Part shown: positions 8,942 through 17,093 of the stretch, one piece after another | How the letters are laid out: every line of letters begins with the position of its first letter | Numbering within the stretch: position 1 is the first letter of the stretch | NCBI RefSeq assembly: GCF_030815415.1 | Contig: NZ_JAUSWW010000002.1 | Coordinates: 186,001 to 250,000 of the forward strand | DNA: 64,000 nucleotides | Source: Streptomyces canus | GTDB taxonomy: Bacteria > Actinomycetota > Actinomycetes > Streptomycetales > Streptomycetaceae | Direction: 5' to 3' | Notes under the pieces: model-generated | What the model was told of the DNA's origin: nothing | Databases searched by the model: none | The model's input: only the letters and a program-made list of their open reading frames with translations | Translations under genes and position numbers: made by a program

Positions 8942-8963
8942 GGCAGCAAGCTGCGCGGCAGCA
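8942..8963 (-). promoter_or_regulatory. Element shared by both afsA-like upstream regions (copy A)
   Basis: GGCAGCAAGCTGCGCGGCAG (8942-8961) matches the element at 12403 with only two substitutions over 20 bases. It lies 131 bases upstream of the first afsA-like start; the other copy lies 135 bases upstream of the second. The matching distance argues for a promoter or operator rather than chance. Confidence 0.5.
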
Positions 8964-9012
8964 ACTTCCGCGCCGGGGGCCGCCGTTGGCGCTCTCGCGG
9001 GCGGCCCGCCGG

Positions 9013-10050
9013 TCAGGGGGGCGTCGAGGGGTCGGAGCCGGGGAACAGGCCGGAGATCACCGCGTTCACCCCGGCCTGGAAGCGGCTGGTGGCGTCCAAC
9101 TCCTCCATGATCTCCGAGATGTGGCGGCGGCAGGTGCGCACCGACATCCCGAGCCTGCGGGCCACCATCTCGTCCTTGTAGCCCTGGGCCATCAGCTTGA
9201 CGATGGCCCACTTCACATCGTCGGAGATGTCGGTGTGCTCCTCGGCGTCGGGCTCGAACGGAGTGGCCTGCAGCCACAGATGGTCGTAGAGCTTGCACAG
9301 GAACGCCACCAGGGTCGGTTCGCGCACCACGATGGCTCCCGGTGGGCGCCCCTCGACACCCTGTTCGGGCAGGAACACGATCTCCCGGTCGTAGATGATC
9401 ATGCGGTCGACCAGTTGGTCCGTGGTGCGTACCTCGGCGCCGAGCGCGGTGACATCGCGTATGTACGCCGTGTTGGCGAGGTCTCCGCGCACGGTGTGCT
9501 GGTAGATGTGCTGGACCCGGATGCCCCGGGCGAGGCGCTCGGCGGTGATGCTGCGTGCGCTCTCCAGCAGGTGGTTGGGGCGCGGGCCGCCGGGCTGGAC
9601 GGTGAGCACCTCGGTGCGGCAGCGGTCCCCGCAGTCCTTCAACAGGGCTTCGACGACGAGGTAGTCGCTGATGATGTCGAAGGACTCCATCGGGTTGCGC
9701 TGCCGGCGGCTCTCGAAGTAGGCGGGTAGCAGGGCGAGCAGGCCGTCGCGGGTCCGCGAGACGGACTGCTGCAGTTCGCGGATCTGTTCCTCGGCGGGCC
9801 CGACCAGGTTGGCGGCCGCCGCGTCGGGGCTCACCGGTACGAGGACGTCGGGTGAGCCGGGCATCGGACGCAACAGGCACAGGCGCACCAGCTGTTGACC
9901 GATGGTGTCCGCCTGCTCGAGCGGGATGCCGACCGCCTGGGCGATGTGCTCGGGCGCGTAGCGACCGGCGTGGACAGCTTCCCGGTACGCCGCTATCCCC
10001 CTTTCGTCCAGCTCATCGAAAGCGGCGTCAGAAAGGGATATTTCCGGCAT
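9013..10050 (-). CDS. LuxR-type helix-turn-helix regulator
   Basis: A 345-residue regulator. The N-terminal part resembles a TrmB-like winged helix (AYREAVHAGRYAPEHIAQAV), the middle a sensor-like domain, and residues about 280-335 a LuxR/NarL DNA-binding helix-turn-helix (KLMAQGYKDEMVARRLGMS, then RTCRRHISEIMEEL). No receiver domain or ATPase is present. The ATG at 10050 opens the gene. It lies downstream of the HypE-like gene on the same strand, separated by a hairpin, and 201 bases upstream of the first afsA-like gene. The likely role is local control of the cluster or signal genes. Confidence 0.85.
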   Translation of the reverse strand: MPEISLSDAAFDELDERGIAAYREAVHAGRYAPEHIAQAVGIPLEQADTIGQQLVRLCLLRPMPGSPDVLVPVSPDAAAANLVGPAEEQIRELQQSVSRTRDGLLALLPAYFESRRQRNPMESFDIISDYLVVEALLKDCGDRCRTEVLTVQPGGPRPNHLLESARSITAERLARGIRVQHIYQHTVRGDLANTAYIRDVTALGAEVRTTDQLVDRMIIYDREIVFLPEQGVEGRPPGAIVVREPTLVAFLCKLYDHLWLQATPFEPDAEEHTDISDDVKWAIVKLMAQGYKDEMVARRLGMSVRTCRRHISEIMEELDATSRFQAGVNAVISGLFPGSDPSTPP

Positions 10051-10100
10051 CCTGCGTTTACCCCCCGCGGAATGGAAATCAGTCGCCAGCCAACCTTACG

Positions 10101-10123
10101 GGCCCGGGAACCGGTCCCGGGCC
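10101..10123 (-). terminator. Hairpin between HypE-like and LuxR genes
   Basis: Arms GGCCCGGGA and TCCCGGGCC are perfect complements around a 5-base loop. The site lies 9 bases past the stop of the leftward HypE-like gene and 51 bases before the LuxR start, so it probably separates two transcription units. Confidence 0.55.
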
Positions 10124-10131
10124 TGCTCGGG

Positions 10132-11160
10132 TCAGCCCAGCCGGGCGGGCGGCTCGGGCGCGGACCCGAGAGGGATCGTGTGTCCGTCGGCGAGTGCCAG
10201 CTCGACCCGGTGGCGGCCGGGCGGCGTCACCTCGCCGACGACGGCGGCATCACGGCCGTACGGGTGGGCGCGCAGCGCGGCCAGGACGTCGTCCGAGGCC
10301 TCGGCGGCGACGACGAGGCACACACAACTCGCGGTCGCCGCGTGCACGGGGTCGACGCCGAGCTCGTCGAGGGCCACACGCACCTCGTAGTGCACCGGCA
10401 GCGCCACCTTCTCGACGCGCAGGCCCAGGCCCGCACCGGCCGCGTACGCGTGCAGGGCACCGGCCAGTCCGGCCCGGCCCACGACGCGCACCGCGCGCAG
10501 CGCACCGCCGGCTCCCGCACCGCGCACCTGCTCCAGCAGCCCGGCAAGCGGTACGCACTCGGCGGAGACCACACCCTCGTGCCCGAGCCCTGCTCGGGCC
10601 GACAACAGATGGGCGCCGAAACCGCCGAGCGGGGCGCTGACCAGGAGGCGGTCGCCCGCCCGCGGCGGTGTCTCCTGCCCGGCACCGGCCGGGAGGACTC
10701 CCAGTCCGGCGGTGTGCAGATAGATCTGGTCGGCCTCACCCGCACGCACCACACGGGCGTCCACGTCGAGGACCACCACCCCGGCCGCCTCGGCGATGTC
10801 GCGGACCGAGTCGGCCACGCGGCGCACCTGACGCAGCGGCAGGCCCGCCTCGACCACCGCCGACACCGACAGACCGAGGGGACGTGCGCCCGCGGCCGCC
10901 AGTTCGTTGACCGCGCCGCACGCCGCGACATGGCCTATGTCGCCGTCGCCGTAGAACGGCGGATCGGTCACGTACGTCCCCGACAGCAGCAGGGGCCGGC
11001 CCTCACCCAGCGGCGGGCACGGTCCCCGTGCGCCGTCGAGCGCGTCCCGCAGGAACGCCCGCAGCCCGCCGCCGGCCCGGCCGTCGAGGTCGTCCGGCAG
11101 CGCTACGTGCCCGGCCAGGGCCAGGGCGGACCCGGGGGAGAAGGCAGTACCGGCAGTCAT
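10132..11160 (-). CDS. HypE/PurM-like (AIR synthase-related) ATP-dependent enzyme
   Basis: A 342-residue protein. It shows the glycine-rich dimer-interface pattern of the AIR synthase/HypE superfamily: FYGDGDIGHVAACGAVNELA, then ARPLGLSVSAVVEAGLPL and GDRLLVSAPLGGFGAHLL. HypE dehydrates a C-terminal thiocarbamate during NiFe-hydrogenase maturation, PurM closes the imidazole ring in purine synthesis, and relatives activate amides or acids with ATP. The catalytic C-terminal cysteine of HypE is absent here (the tail is PPARLG), and no hydrogenase genes are nearby, so a hydrogenase role is unlikely. ATG at 11160 is preceded by GAGGAGG. Its reaction in this cluster is unknown. Confidence 0.8.
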   Translation of the reverse strand: MTAGTAFSPGSALALAGHVALPDDLDGRAGGGLRAFLRDALDGARGPCPPLGEGRPLLLSGTYVTDPPFYGDGDIGHVAACGAVNELAAAGARPLGLSVSAVVEAGLPLRQVRRVADSVRDIAEAAGVVVLDVDARVVRAGEADQIYLHTAGLGVLPAGAGQETPPRAGDRLLVSAPLGGFGAHLLSARAGLGHEGVVSAECVPLAGLLEQVRGAGAGGALRAVRVVGRAGLAGALHAYAAGAGLGLRVEKVALPVHYEVRVALDELGVDPVHAATASCVCLVVAAEASDDVLAALRAHPYGRDAAVVGEVTPPGRHRVELALADGHTIPLGSAPEPPARLG

Positions 11161-11311
11161 GAGGGCTTGGCACCTCCTCGTACGGTCGGCGGACAGGGGC
11201 GGGCCGGGGCGCGGAGTGCGGGGCCGATCCGCAGGCGGCCGGCCGGACGGCAGCCGTCGGGCCCGTGGTCGCCGCCCGCGCCACCGTGCACGGCGCGGCG
11301 CGGAGGCCGGC

Positions 11312-12268
11312 TCACCCGGCCTCCGCCGTCACCGCCTCCGCCTGCGCGGTGGTCCGTCCTGCCTGGCGCAGGGTGAGCAGGACCCGGGTCAGGCGGCGGC
11401 CCAGGGCATCGATCCCGCCGGGCGCGCTGCGGGCGGTGCAGGTGAGGGGCAGGTCCAGTTCGGCGTGGCCGCGCAGGTGGACCGACAGCCACGTCAGGGC
11501 CGTCGCGCACGGCGCGGCCCCGTCGGAGGCGACGGCCAGCAACGCGCTCTGGCGCAGGGCCTCCACGAGCAGCAGGCCGGGCACCGAGTCGGTGGCCTCC
11601 GTGAAGAAGACCGGGTGAGACGGGTCCACCAGGACGGTCGTGGTGAGCGTCGACGCCTGACGCACCGGCTCCGAGACGACCACGTTGTCCGGGGTGCACC
11701 GGCCGACCAGCGAGGGGGCGGTGGGCCGGGTGCCGGGGCGTGGACCGCCGGCGTCGGGCGTGCGGACCAGGGCCCCGAGGCGACTGCTGGCGCGGTGGTT
11801 GCGGGCCACCGTCGGGGTGACGAAGACGAGTTCGGCCGAGCCGGTGCAGGCCTCGGCGCCCTCCAGCCGCAACGTCCCGCCCAGCCGCAGGCTGCGCGGC
11901 ACACCGGCCACCGTCCGGGTCGGCTCGGCCCGCATCTCCAGAGCCAGCCGGGTGCCCTCGGCGGAGTCCTGCCAGACGGCGGGATCGGACAGGCGCAGTG
12001 CGAATCGGTAGAACAGCGCGGGCCGTTCGACCGGCACCCCGAAATGACGGTGCCCGACGTGCAGGCCGGCCCGGCGGACCAGCTCCACGAAGACCAGGGG
12101 GTCGTGCAGGCCCGGGGTGTCGTTAAACAGCGGGTGCCCGAGCGGCATGTCGTCGCGCAGGACGAAGCGCTGTTCACCGGCCAGGGCGCTGTGCGGGTGC
12201 TCGCTGTGGACCAGGCGCCGGGCGACAGCGGTGGTGTCCAGAGCGCCGAGGACTGCGTGCTGGGACAT
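11312..12268 (-). CDS. AfsA-type A-factor biosynthesis hotdog-repeat protein (copy 2)
   Basis: A 318-residue two-hotdog protein, paralogous to the one at 7804. It keeps the family pattern HPLFNDTPGLHDPLVFVELV, VARNHR, VPGLLLVEALRQSALLA and HLRGHAELDLPLTC. The ATG at 12268 is chosen because GAGGAG lies just upstream; the frame is open about 65 codons further but without a ribosome site. It belongs to the same leftward set as the HypE-like and LuxR genes. Two AfsA paralogs in one cluster suggest that one makes a signalling butyrolactone or furan while the other is a pathway enzyme or a receptor-like partner. Confidence 0.87.
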   Translation of the reverse strand: MSQHAVLGALDTTAVARRLVHSEHPHSALAGEQRFVLRDDMPLGHPLFNDTPGLHDPLVFVELVRRAGLHVGHRHFGVPVERPALFYRFALRLSDPAVWQDSAEGTRLALEMRAEPTRTVAGVPRSLRLGGTLRLEGAEACTGSAELVFVTPTVARNHRASSRLGALVRTPDAGGPRPGTRPTAPSLVGRCTPDNVVVSEPVRQASTLTTTVLVDPSHPVFFTEATDSVPGLLLVEALRQSALLAVASDGAAPCATALTWLSVHLRGHAELDLPLTCTARSAPGGIDALGRRLTRVLLTLRQAGRTTAQAEAVTAEAG

Positions 12269-12643
12269 GGTCGGCTCCTCGGTAAGGGCGGGCCGATGGT
12301 GCCCGGCGTCACGGGTCCGGTGGTGCTTCGGGAGGCGGGCGGCCCCGCCGGACTGCGCACCAGCCTCGCCACGTCGCCGTCCCGGGCCAAGTAGATGGCG
12401 ATGGCAGCAAGTTGCGCCGCAGGCATTTTTTGTCCCGGCCGCTGCCGACGGGGCCCGCTCCACGTTCCGCCGCCCCGGGCTTCCCCCGACCGGTGAAACG
12501 GCCGCTCGCTCGTGGCTTTAGCCATACGCAGGTCGCGCTGCCCAGACTCACCGGCGCAGGGTCCGTTTCCTGCACCACGGTTCTGCACCCCTCCACCCGA
12601 GGGGCGCACCACTCAAGCGTCCCTGCCCATCGTCAGGAAGGTC
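12269..12643. other. Divergent intergenic region, no firm gene
   Basis: This gap separates the leftward afsA-like gene from the rightward biosynthetic block, so it should hold both promoters. It contains the shared element at 12403-12425 followed by a run of six Ts (near 12425-12431). Open frames here look like chance GC-rich frames. Confidence 0.4.
12403..12425 (-). promoter_or_regulatory. Element shared by both afsA-like upstream regions (copy B)
   Basis: GGCAGCAAGTTGCGCCGCAG followed by GCA; it matches the copy at 8942 except for two substitutions and one inserted G. It lies 135 bases before the afsA-like start at 12268. GCAAGTTGC inside it is a small palindrome. Its position between two divergent operons suits an operator. 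Confidence 0.5.
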
Positions 12644-12679
12644 ATGTTCATGATCGAGCCTTTGGACGTACGCCCGTGA
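12644..12679 (+). CDS. Possible 11-residue leader peptide
   Basis: An ATG preceded by AGGAAGG opens an 11-codon frame (MFMIEPLDVRP) whose TGA overlaps a GTG at 12676. The strong ribosome site and the GTGA overlap are the only support. It would couple translation into the 88-residue frame that follows. Confidence 0.25.
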   Translation: MFMIEPLDVRP

Positions 12680-12942
12680 GCGTCATCGTCCGGGCACCGG
12701 CCAAGGCCGACCTCCCTCTCGGCATGAGCCCGAAGCGGGGGAGCGGCCCTCGCCTCCCTCTGCGCATCGACCGGCCGAGCCCGGTCCTCCGGGACATGCC
12801 CGACGGCAGTGCGGACGCCGCTGCCCTCCCGCGGTCGTGCCGTCGGACGGCGCACACCGCCCAGGCCCCGGCACCGGGCGTGACCGTGCCGACCGACACC
12901 GCGCACCGCGGCGGTCCCTCTATCCGTGAAGGAGCAGCGTGA
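12676..12942 (+). CDS. Possible 88-residue protein coupled to the aminotransferase gene
   Basis: A GTG at 12676 opens 88 codons with high third-position GC, and its TGA overlaps the GTG start of the DegT gene in a GTGA arrangement. The product is basic and proline-rich and matches no family I recognise. The coupling at both ends supports translation, but the composition would allow a chance frame. It may only deliver ribosomes to the aminotransferase start, which also has its own AAGGAG. Confidence 0.3.
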   Translation: MSVIVRAPAKADLPLGMSPKRGSGPRLPLRIDRPSPVLRDMPDGSADAAALPRSCRRTAHTAQAPAPGVTVPTDTAHRGGPSIREGAA

Positions 12943-14138
12943 ACAGTGTGGCGACGCCGGCCCCGGCCGGCGCACAGACCGCGGCCGGGGTGCCGTTCTT
13001 CTCCCAGGCGGCCACCTTCGAACGGCTGTGGCCGCAGATCGCGGCCCACACCTCGGACGTGCTGGAGCGCGGCAAATACTCGCACGGCCGCAAGGTCCTG
13101 GAACTGGAACGGGCGATCGCCGAGTACACCGGGGCCCGGCACGCCATCGCCGTGAACAACGGCACCGACGCCCTGGTGCTCCTGCTGCGGGCGGCCGGAG
13201 TACAGCGCGGCGACGAGGTGGTGGTGCCCGCCTTCACCTTCGCGGCGACCGCCACATCGGTGGCCCTAGCCGGAGCCACGCCCGTCTTCGCCGACGTCGA
13301 CCCGATGACGTACGCGATGGACCCGGCGTCCTTCGCCCGGGCGGTGACCGAACGCACGAAGGCCGTCATGCCGGCCCATCTGTTCACCCAGCTCGCCGAC
13401 ATGGACGCGATCGGCGAGATCGCCGCCGCGCACGGCGTGACCGTTCTGGAGGACAGCGCCGAGTCGATCGGCATGCGCTGGAACGGCAAGCACGCCGGCC
13501 TCCTCGGGCGCGGTGGCGTCCTGTCGTTCTTCCCCACCAAGACCCTCGGCGCCATCGGCGACGCGGGCATGATCCTCACCGACGACGAGGAAGTCGCCGA
13601 ACGGGCCGGGATCCTGCGCCACCACGGTCGTATGGGCAAGACCATCGACCACATCGCCGGCATCTCCAACCTGTCCGGCGCCTCGGGCACCAACTCCAAG
13701 ATGGACGACATCCAGGCGGCCGTCCTCCTAGCGAAACTGACGGACCTGGACCGGGACATCGCCCGCCGCGCCCAGCTCGCCGAGGCCTACACCGAGCGCC
13801 TCAAGGACATCCCGGGCGTCCTGCGCGTGCCCACCGTCGTGGAGCGAGCGGTCCCCACCACCCCGGTCTTCTACGTCTACGAGATCGAGGTCGAGCGGCG
13901 CGACGAACTCGTCGCCCACCTGACCGCGCGCGGCATCGGCACCGAGACGTACTACCCGATCCCGCTGCACGTACAGCCCTGCTTCGCCGAACTCGGCTAC
14001 AGCGAGGGCGACTTCCCGGTCGCGGAGGCCGCCTGCCGCAACGCCGTGGCGCTGCCGTTCTACCCGGACCTGACCGAGGCACAGCTCGACCTCGTCGCCG
14101 ACGCCGTCCGGGATTTCTTCCAGGGGAGCCAGCTGTGA
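12939..14138 (+). CDS. DegT/DnrJ/EryC1 sugar aminotransferase (copy 1)
   Basis: A 399-residue PLP-dependent aminotransferase. The catalytic lysine is K201 in SFFPTKTLGAIGDAG, and the PLP-ring aspartate lies in EDSAESIG (171-178). NNGTDAL near 73-79 binds the cofactor phosphate. The pattern is closest to enzymes that aminate 3- or 4-keto nucleotide sugars, such as the WbpE/PglE types. GTG at 12939 is preceded by AAGGAG. The stop overlaps the start of the second DegT gene, so the two are translationally coupled. Likely role: installing an amino group on a keto-sugar made by the dehydrogenases of the cluster. Confidence 0.9.
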   Translation: MNSVATPAPAGAQTAAGVPFFSQAATFERLWPQIAAHTSDVLERGKYSHGRKVLELERAIAEYTGARHAIAVNNGTDALVLLLRAAGVQRGDEVVVPAFTFAATATSVALAGATPVFADVDPMTYAMDPASFARAVTERTKAVMPAHLFTQLADMDAIGEIAAAHGVTVLEDSAESIGMRWNGKHAGLLGRGGVLSFFPTKTLGAIGDAGMILTDDEEVAERAGILRHHGRMGKTIDHIAGISNLSGASGTNSKMDDIQAAVLLAKLTDLDRDIARRAQLAEAYTERLKDIPGVLRVPTVVERAVPTTPVFYVYEIEVERRDELVAHLTARGIGTETYYPIPLHVQPCFAELGYSEGDFPVAEAACRNAVALPFYPDLTEAQLDLVADAVRDFFQGSQL

Positions 14139-15253
14139 GGACACTGCCCTTCTTCCCGCCCGACCTCTTCGAGGCGGACCGCGACGCGTTGCTCAAGGCG
14201 ATGTTCGACGTGGGCACCGACCCCGAGCAGCGCTTCATCCTCGGCCGCCGCACCGCCGAGTTCGAGCAGGAGATCAAGAAGGCCACCGGCGCCCACGACG
14301 TCGTGGCGTGCGGCAGCGGCACCGGCGGCCTGGAACTGGCCGTCGGCGCCCTGGACATCGGGCCCGGCGACGAGGTCATCGTCCCCGCGTTCTGCTGCCA
14401 GCCGGTCGCCTCGTCCGTCATCAACGCGGGCGCCACACCCGTCTTCGCCGACGTCGACCCGTGGACGATGGTCATCGACCCGGACTCGGTGGAGTCCCTG
14501 ATCACCGAGCGCACCCGCGCGGTACTGCCCGCCCACCTGTTCAACATCATGGCGGACATGCCGCGGATCAACGAGATCGCGCGGCGCCACGACATCGCGG
14601 TGATCGAGGACGCGGCCGTCGTCCAGGGCGCGGAACTCGATGGGGTCCCGGCCGGCCGCTGGGGCACCCTCGGCGTCTTCTCCTTCTTCCAGGTCAAGGC
14701 GTTCGGCACGGCCGGCGAGGGCGGCGTCGTCCTCACCGACGACCCCGAACTGGCCCGCGCCGTGCGGATGCTGCGCAACCACGGCCAGGACGGCGTGAAC
14801 CGCTTCCTGCACCACCGCGTCGGCCGCAACAGCCGCTTCGACGAGGTCATCGCGGCCTTCCAGATGCACCGGCTGCCCACCCTCGCCGACCGCCTGGAAC
14901 GCCGCGCCACCATCGCGGACTACTACACCGAGCGGTTCGCCCCGCTGGCCGAGCGAGGCGTCAAAGCACCGCCCGCCGGCCGCAACGGCCGCTGCTTCTA
15001 CGTCTATTCGATCCAGGTGTCCCGCCGCGAGGACCTTCGCGCCTACCTGACCGAGCACGGCATCGGCTCGCACGTCTACTACCCCACGCCGCTGCCGCTG
15101 CAGCCCGCCTTCAACGCCTGGGCCCCCGAGGGTGCCGACTGGCCGAACGCGCGCTGGGCCAGCCGGTCGAACCTGGCCATCCCGATCTGGCCGCACCTGA
15201 CCGACGCCGACGTCGAGCGCATCGCCGACACCATCTGCGACTTCTTCGCCTAA
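14135..15253 (+). CDS. DegT/DnrJ/EryC1 aminotransferase (copy 2)
   Basis: A 372-residue PLP enzyme starting at a GTG that overlaps the upstream stop. The Schiff-base lysine is K188 in SFFQVKAFGTAGEGG. Instead of the common EDAAQ motif it has EDAAVVQGAELDG. CGSGTGGLEL near 59-68 replaces the usual GTxAL phosphate-binding loop. It is clearly diverged from the first copy, so a different substrate is likely. A pair of coupled DegT enzymes suggests two amination steps or a heteromeric enzyme. Confidence 0.88.
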   Translation: MRTLPFFPPDLFEADRDALLKAMFDVGTDPEQRFILGRRTAEFEQEIKKATGAHDVVACGSGTGGLELAVGALDIGPGDEVIVPAFCCQPVASSVINAGATPVFADVDPWTMVIDPDSVESLITERTRAVLPAHLFNIMADMPRINEIARRHDIAVIEDAAVVQGAELDGVPAGRWGTLGVFSFFQVKAFGTAGEGGVVLTDDPELARAVRMLRNHGQDGVNRFLHHRVGRNSRFDEVIAAFQMHRLPTLADRLERRATIADYYTERFAPLAERGVKAPPAGRNGRCFYVYSIQVSRREDLRAYLTEHGIGSHVYYPTPLPLQPAFNAWAPEGADWPNARWASRSNLAIPIWPHLTDADVERIADTICDFFA

Positions 15254-15274
15254 GGACCCGGAGGGCCACCTGCC

Positions 15275-16093
15275 ATGACGACAACCGTCCAGAGCGCCGA
15301 CGCCTCGCAGGAGTACGTCTTCGACTCCTCGTGGGACAAGGAGACCGAGCGGCTGATCACCAACGAGGCCATCTGGGACCCGGGCACCTTCGAGCGCTTC
15401 GAGAAACTCGGCGTGAGCGAAGGCTGGCACGTCCTGGAGGTCGGCGCCGGCTCCGGCGCGGCCGCCCGCCGCCTCGCCCAGCTGGTCGGACCCACCGGCC
15501 GGGCGGTCGCCGCCGACCTGAAGACCGTGCGCCTGCTCGAGGACCAGAAAAAGGGCACCCTCGACGTCTGGGAGATCGACATCCGCGAGGACGAACTCCC
15601 CGAGAACTCCTTCGACCTGGTGCACGCCCGGATGCTGGTGCAGCACCTGCCCGGCCGCCAGGCCGTCATCGACAAATTCGTGCGCGCCCTGCGCCCCGGC
15701 GGCCTGCTGTTCCTGGAGGACACCGACTCCTCCACCCTGTTCCGCTCCGCGTCCGGCGAGGACTTCCTCCAGGACGTACGCGCCGCCGGCTACGGACTGA
15801 TGCGCGAAGCCGGCCACGACCCGCGCGGCGGCCACGTCGACCTGGAACTGGCGCTCGCCTCCGGCCTCGAGGACGTCACCGCCGAGGGCCGCGTGGTCAT
15901 GGTGCGCGGTGGCTCCGAACAGGCCCGCCACTACCAGCTGTGGCTGGAGTTCATGGCCCCCCAGATCGTCGCCGCCGGACTGGTCACCCAGGAACGCATC
16001 ACCGAGGCGATCACCGAGATGGGCGACCCGTCCCACAACTGGCTCAGCCAGGTCCAGATATCCACCGTCGGACGCAAGCCCCGCACGGCCTGA
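15275..16093 (+). CDS. Class I SAM-dependent methyltransferase
   Basis: A 272-residue protein. Motif I is VLEVGAGSG at residues 53-61, followed by the acidic strand AVAADLKTV and motif IV-like NSFDLVHARMLVQHLPG. A post-motif segment reads LRPGGLLFLEDTD. This is the small-molecule methyltransferase fold that moves a methyl group from SAM to O, N or C. ATG at 15275 follows GGAGGG with good spacing and lies 21 bases after the aminotransferase stop, so it is in the same operon. Confidence 0.88.
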   Translation: MTTTVQSADASQEYVFDSSWDKETERLITNEAIWDPGTFERFEKLGVSEGWHVLEVGAGSGAAARRLAQLVGPTGRAVAADLKTVRLLEDQKKGTLDVWEIDIREDELPENSFDLVHARMLVQHLPGRQAVIDKFVRALRPGGLLFLEDTDSSTLFRSASGEDFLQDVRAAGYGLMREAGHDPRGGHVDLELALASGLEDVTAEGRVVMVRGGSEQARHYQLWLEFMAPQIVAAGLVTQERITEAITEMGDPSHNWLSQVQISTVGRKPRTA

Positions 16094-16129
16094 CGACCAC
16101 TCAAGACGACGAAGAGAGGAGGAGCGGAC

Positions 16130-17068
16130 ATGAGCCAGGCCATCGCGGTCAAGCCGACCGGGCGGCTGCGCGCCTACGCGCGGCTGGCGAAGCTGTCGTT
16201 CTTTGACTACTACCTGGCCGCGCCGGTCGTATGGGCGCTGCTGCCCTCCGATCTGCGAAACGACCCGAAGGTGCTCTGGACGCTGGTCGTCACCACGCTC
16301 GGCTGGGTGGCGATGACCGCGGCGACGGTCGCCTTCGACGACGTGCACGGCTTCCGGGACGGCAGCGACGACGTCAACTACGACCCGAAAGCCGCGCTGC
16401 GCAACCGTGAGCGCAAGCCGCTGCTCAACGGTGACCTGACGGAACACCAGGCGCTGCGGTTCGGATATCTGGCCCTGCTGGCCAGCCTGCTCTGGATGGG
16501 CGTCGCGGTGGCCATCGCCCCGCACACCCCGGCCTGGGTGCTCATGCTGATCCCGTTCCAGGTGGCGATCAGCGTCCAGTACTCGCACGGAATGCGGCTC
16601 AGCTACCGCGGCGGTCAGGAACTGGTGCTGCTGTTGAGCCCCGGCCTGATGGCGCTGATCCCCTACGGCCTGGTCGACGGGCACTTCACCGGCGTCATCG
16701 CGCTGGAGACGTATCTGATCGGCGTCTGGTCGCTGCTGGTGTCGGTGTACTCCAACGTCAACGACCGCGAAGGCGACCGCGCGGCCGGCCGCAAGAACCT
16801 CGCCACCGTACTGACGCCGTCCGCCTACTCCGTGGCCATCGCCCTGATCTCGCTGACCGAGACCGCGGCGCTGCTGATCGCCTGGGCGGCCGACGCCGTC
16901 CCCGGCTGGTTCCTGCTGTGCATGGTCCCGGTCCTGGTGATGCGGGCCCGGCAACTGCGAGCGGGCCTGGGCCAGAACAACGCGCTGCTGGCCCGCAAGC
17001 TCGGCGTCGACACCCACCGACTCGGGGTGGCGGCACTGCTGATCGCCAACCTGCTCGTCATCCGCTGA
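16130..17068 (+). CDS. UbiA-family membrane prenyltransferase
   Basis: A 312-residue polytopic membrane protein with about eight or nine hydrophobic segments. The two Mg-diphosphate motifs are visible: FDDVHGFRDGSDD at 69-81 and SNVNDREGDRAAGRKN at 208-223. UbiA enzymes transfer a polyprenyl group from its diphosphate to an aromatic or other nucleophilic acceptor at the membrane; some members are terpene cyclases. The acceptor is not evident. A strong AGGAGGAG ribosome site precedes ATG 16130. A DXS-like gene in the same cluster might be read as precursor supply, but its acceptor site is atypical. Confidence 0.9.
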   Translation: MSQAIAVKPTGRLRAYARLAKLSFFDYYLAAPVVWALLPSDLRNDPKVLWTLVVTTLGWVAMTAATVAFDDVHGFRDGSDDVNYDPKAALRNRERKPLLNGDLTEHQALRFGYLALLASLLWMGVAVAIAPHTPAWVLMLIPFQVAISVQYSHGMRLSYRGGQELVLLLSPGLMALIPYGLVDGHFTGVIALETYLIGVWSLLVSVYSNVNDREGDRAAGRKNLATVLTPSAYSVAIALISLTETAALLIAWAADAVPGWFLLCMVPVLVMRARQLRAGLGQNNALLARKLGVDTHRLGVAALLIANLLVIR

Positions 17069-17093
17069 ACCCCCAGGAAGGCAAGGCAGAGCA

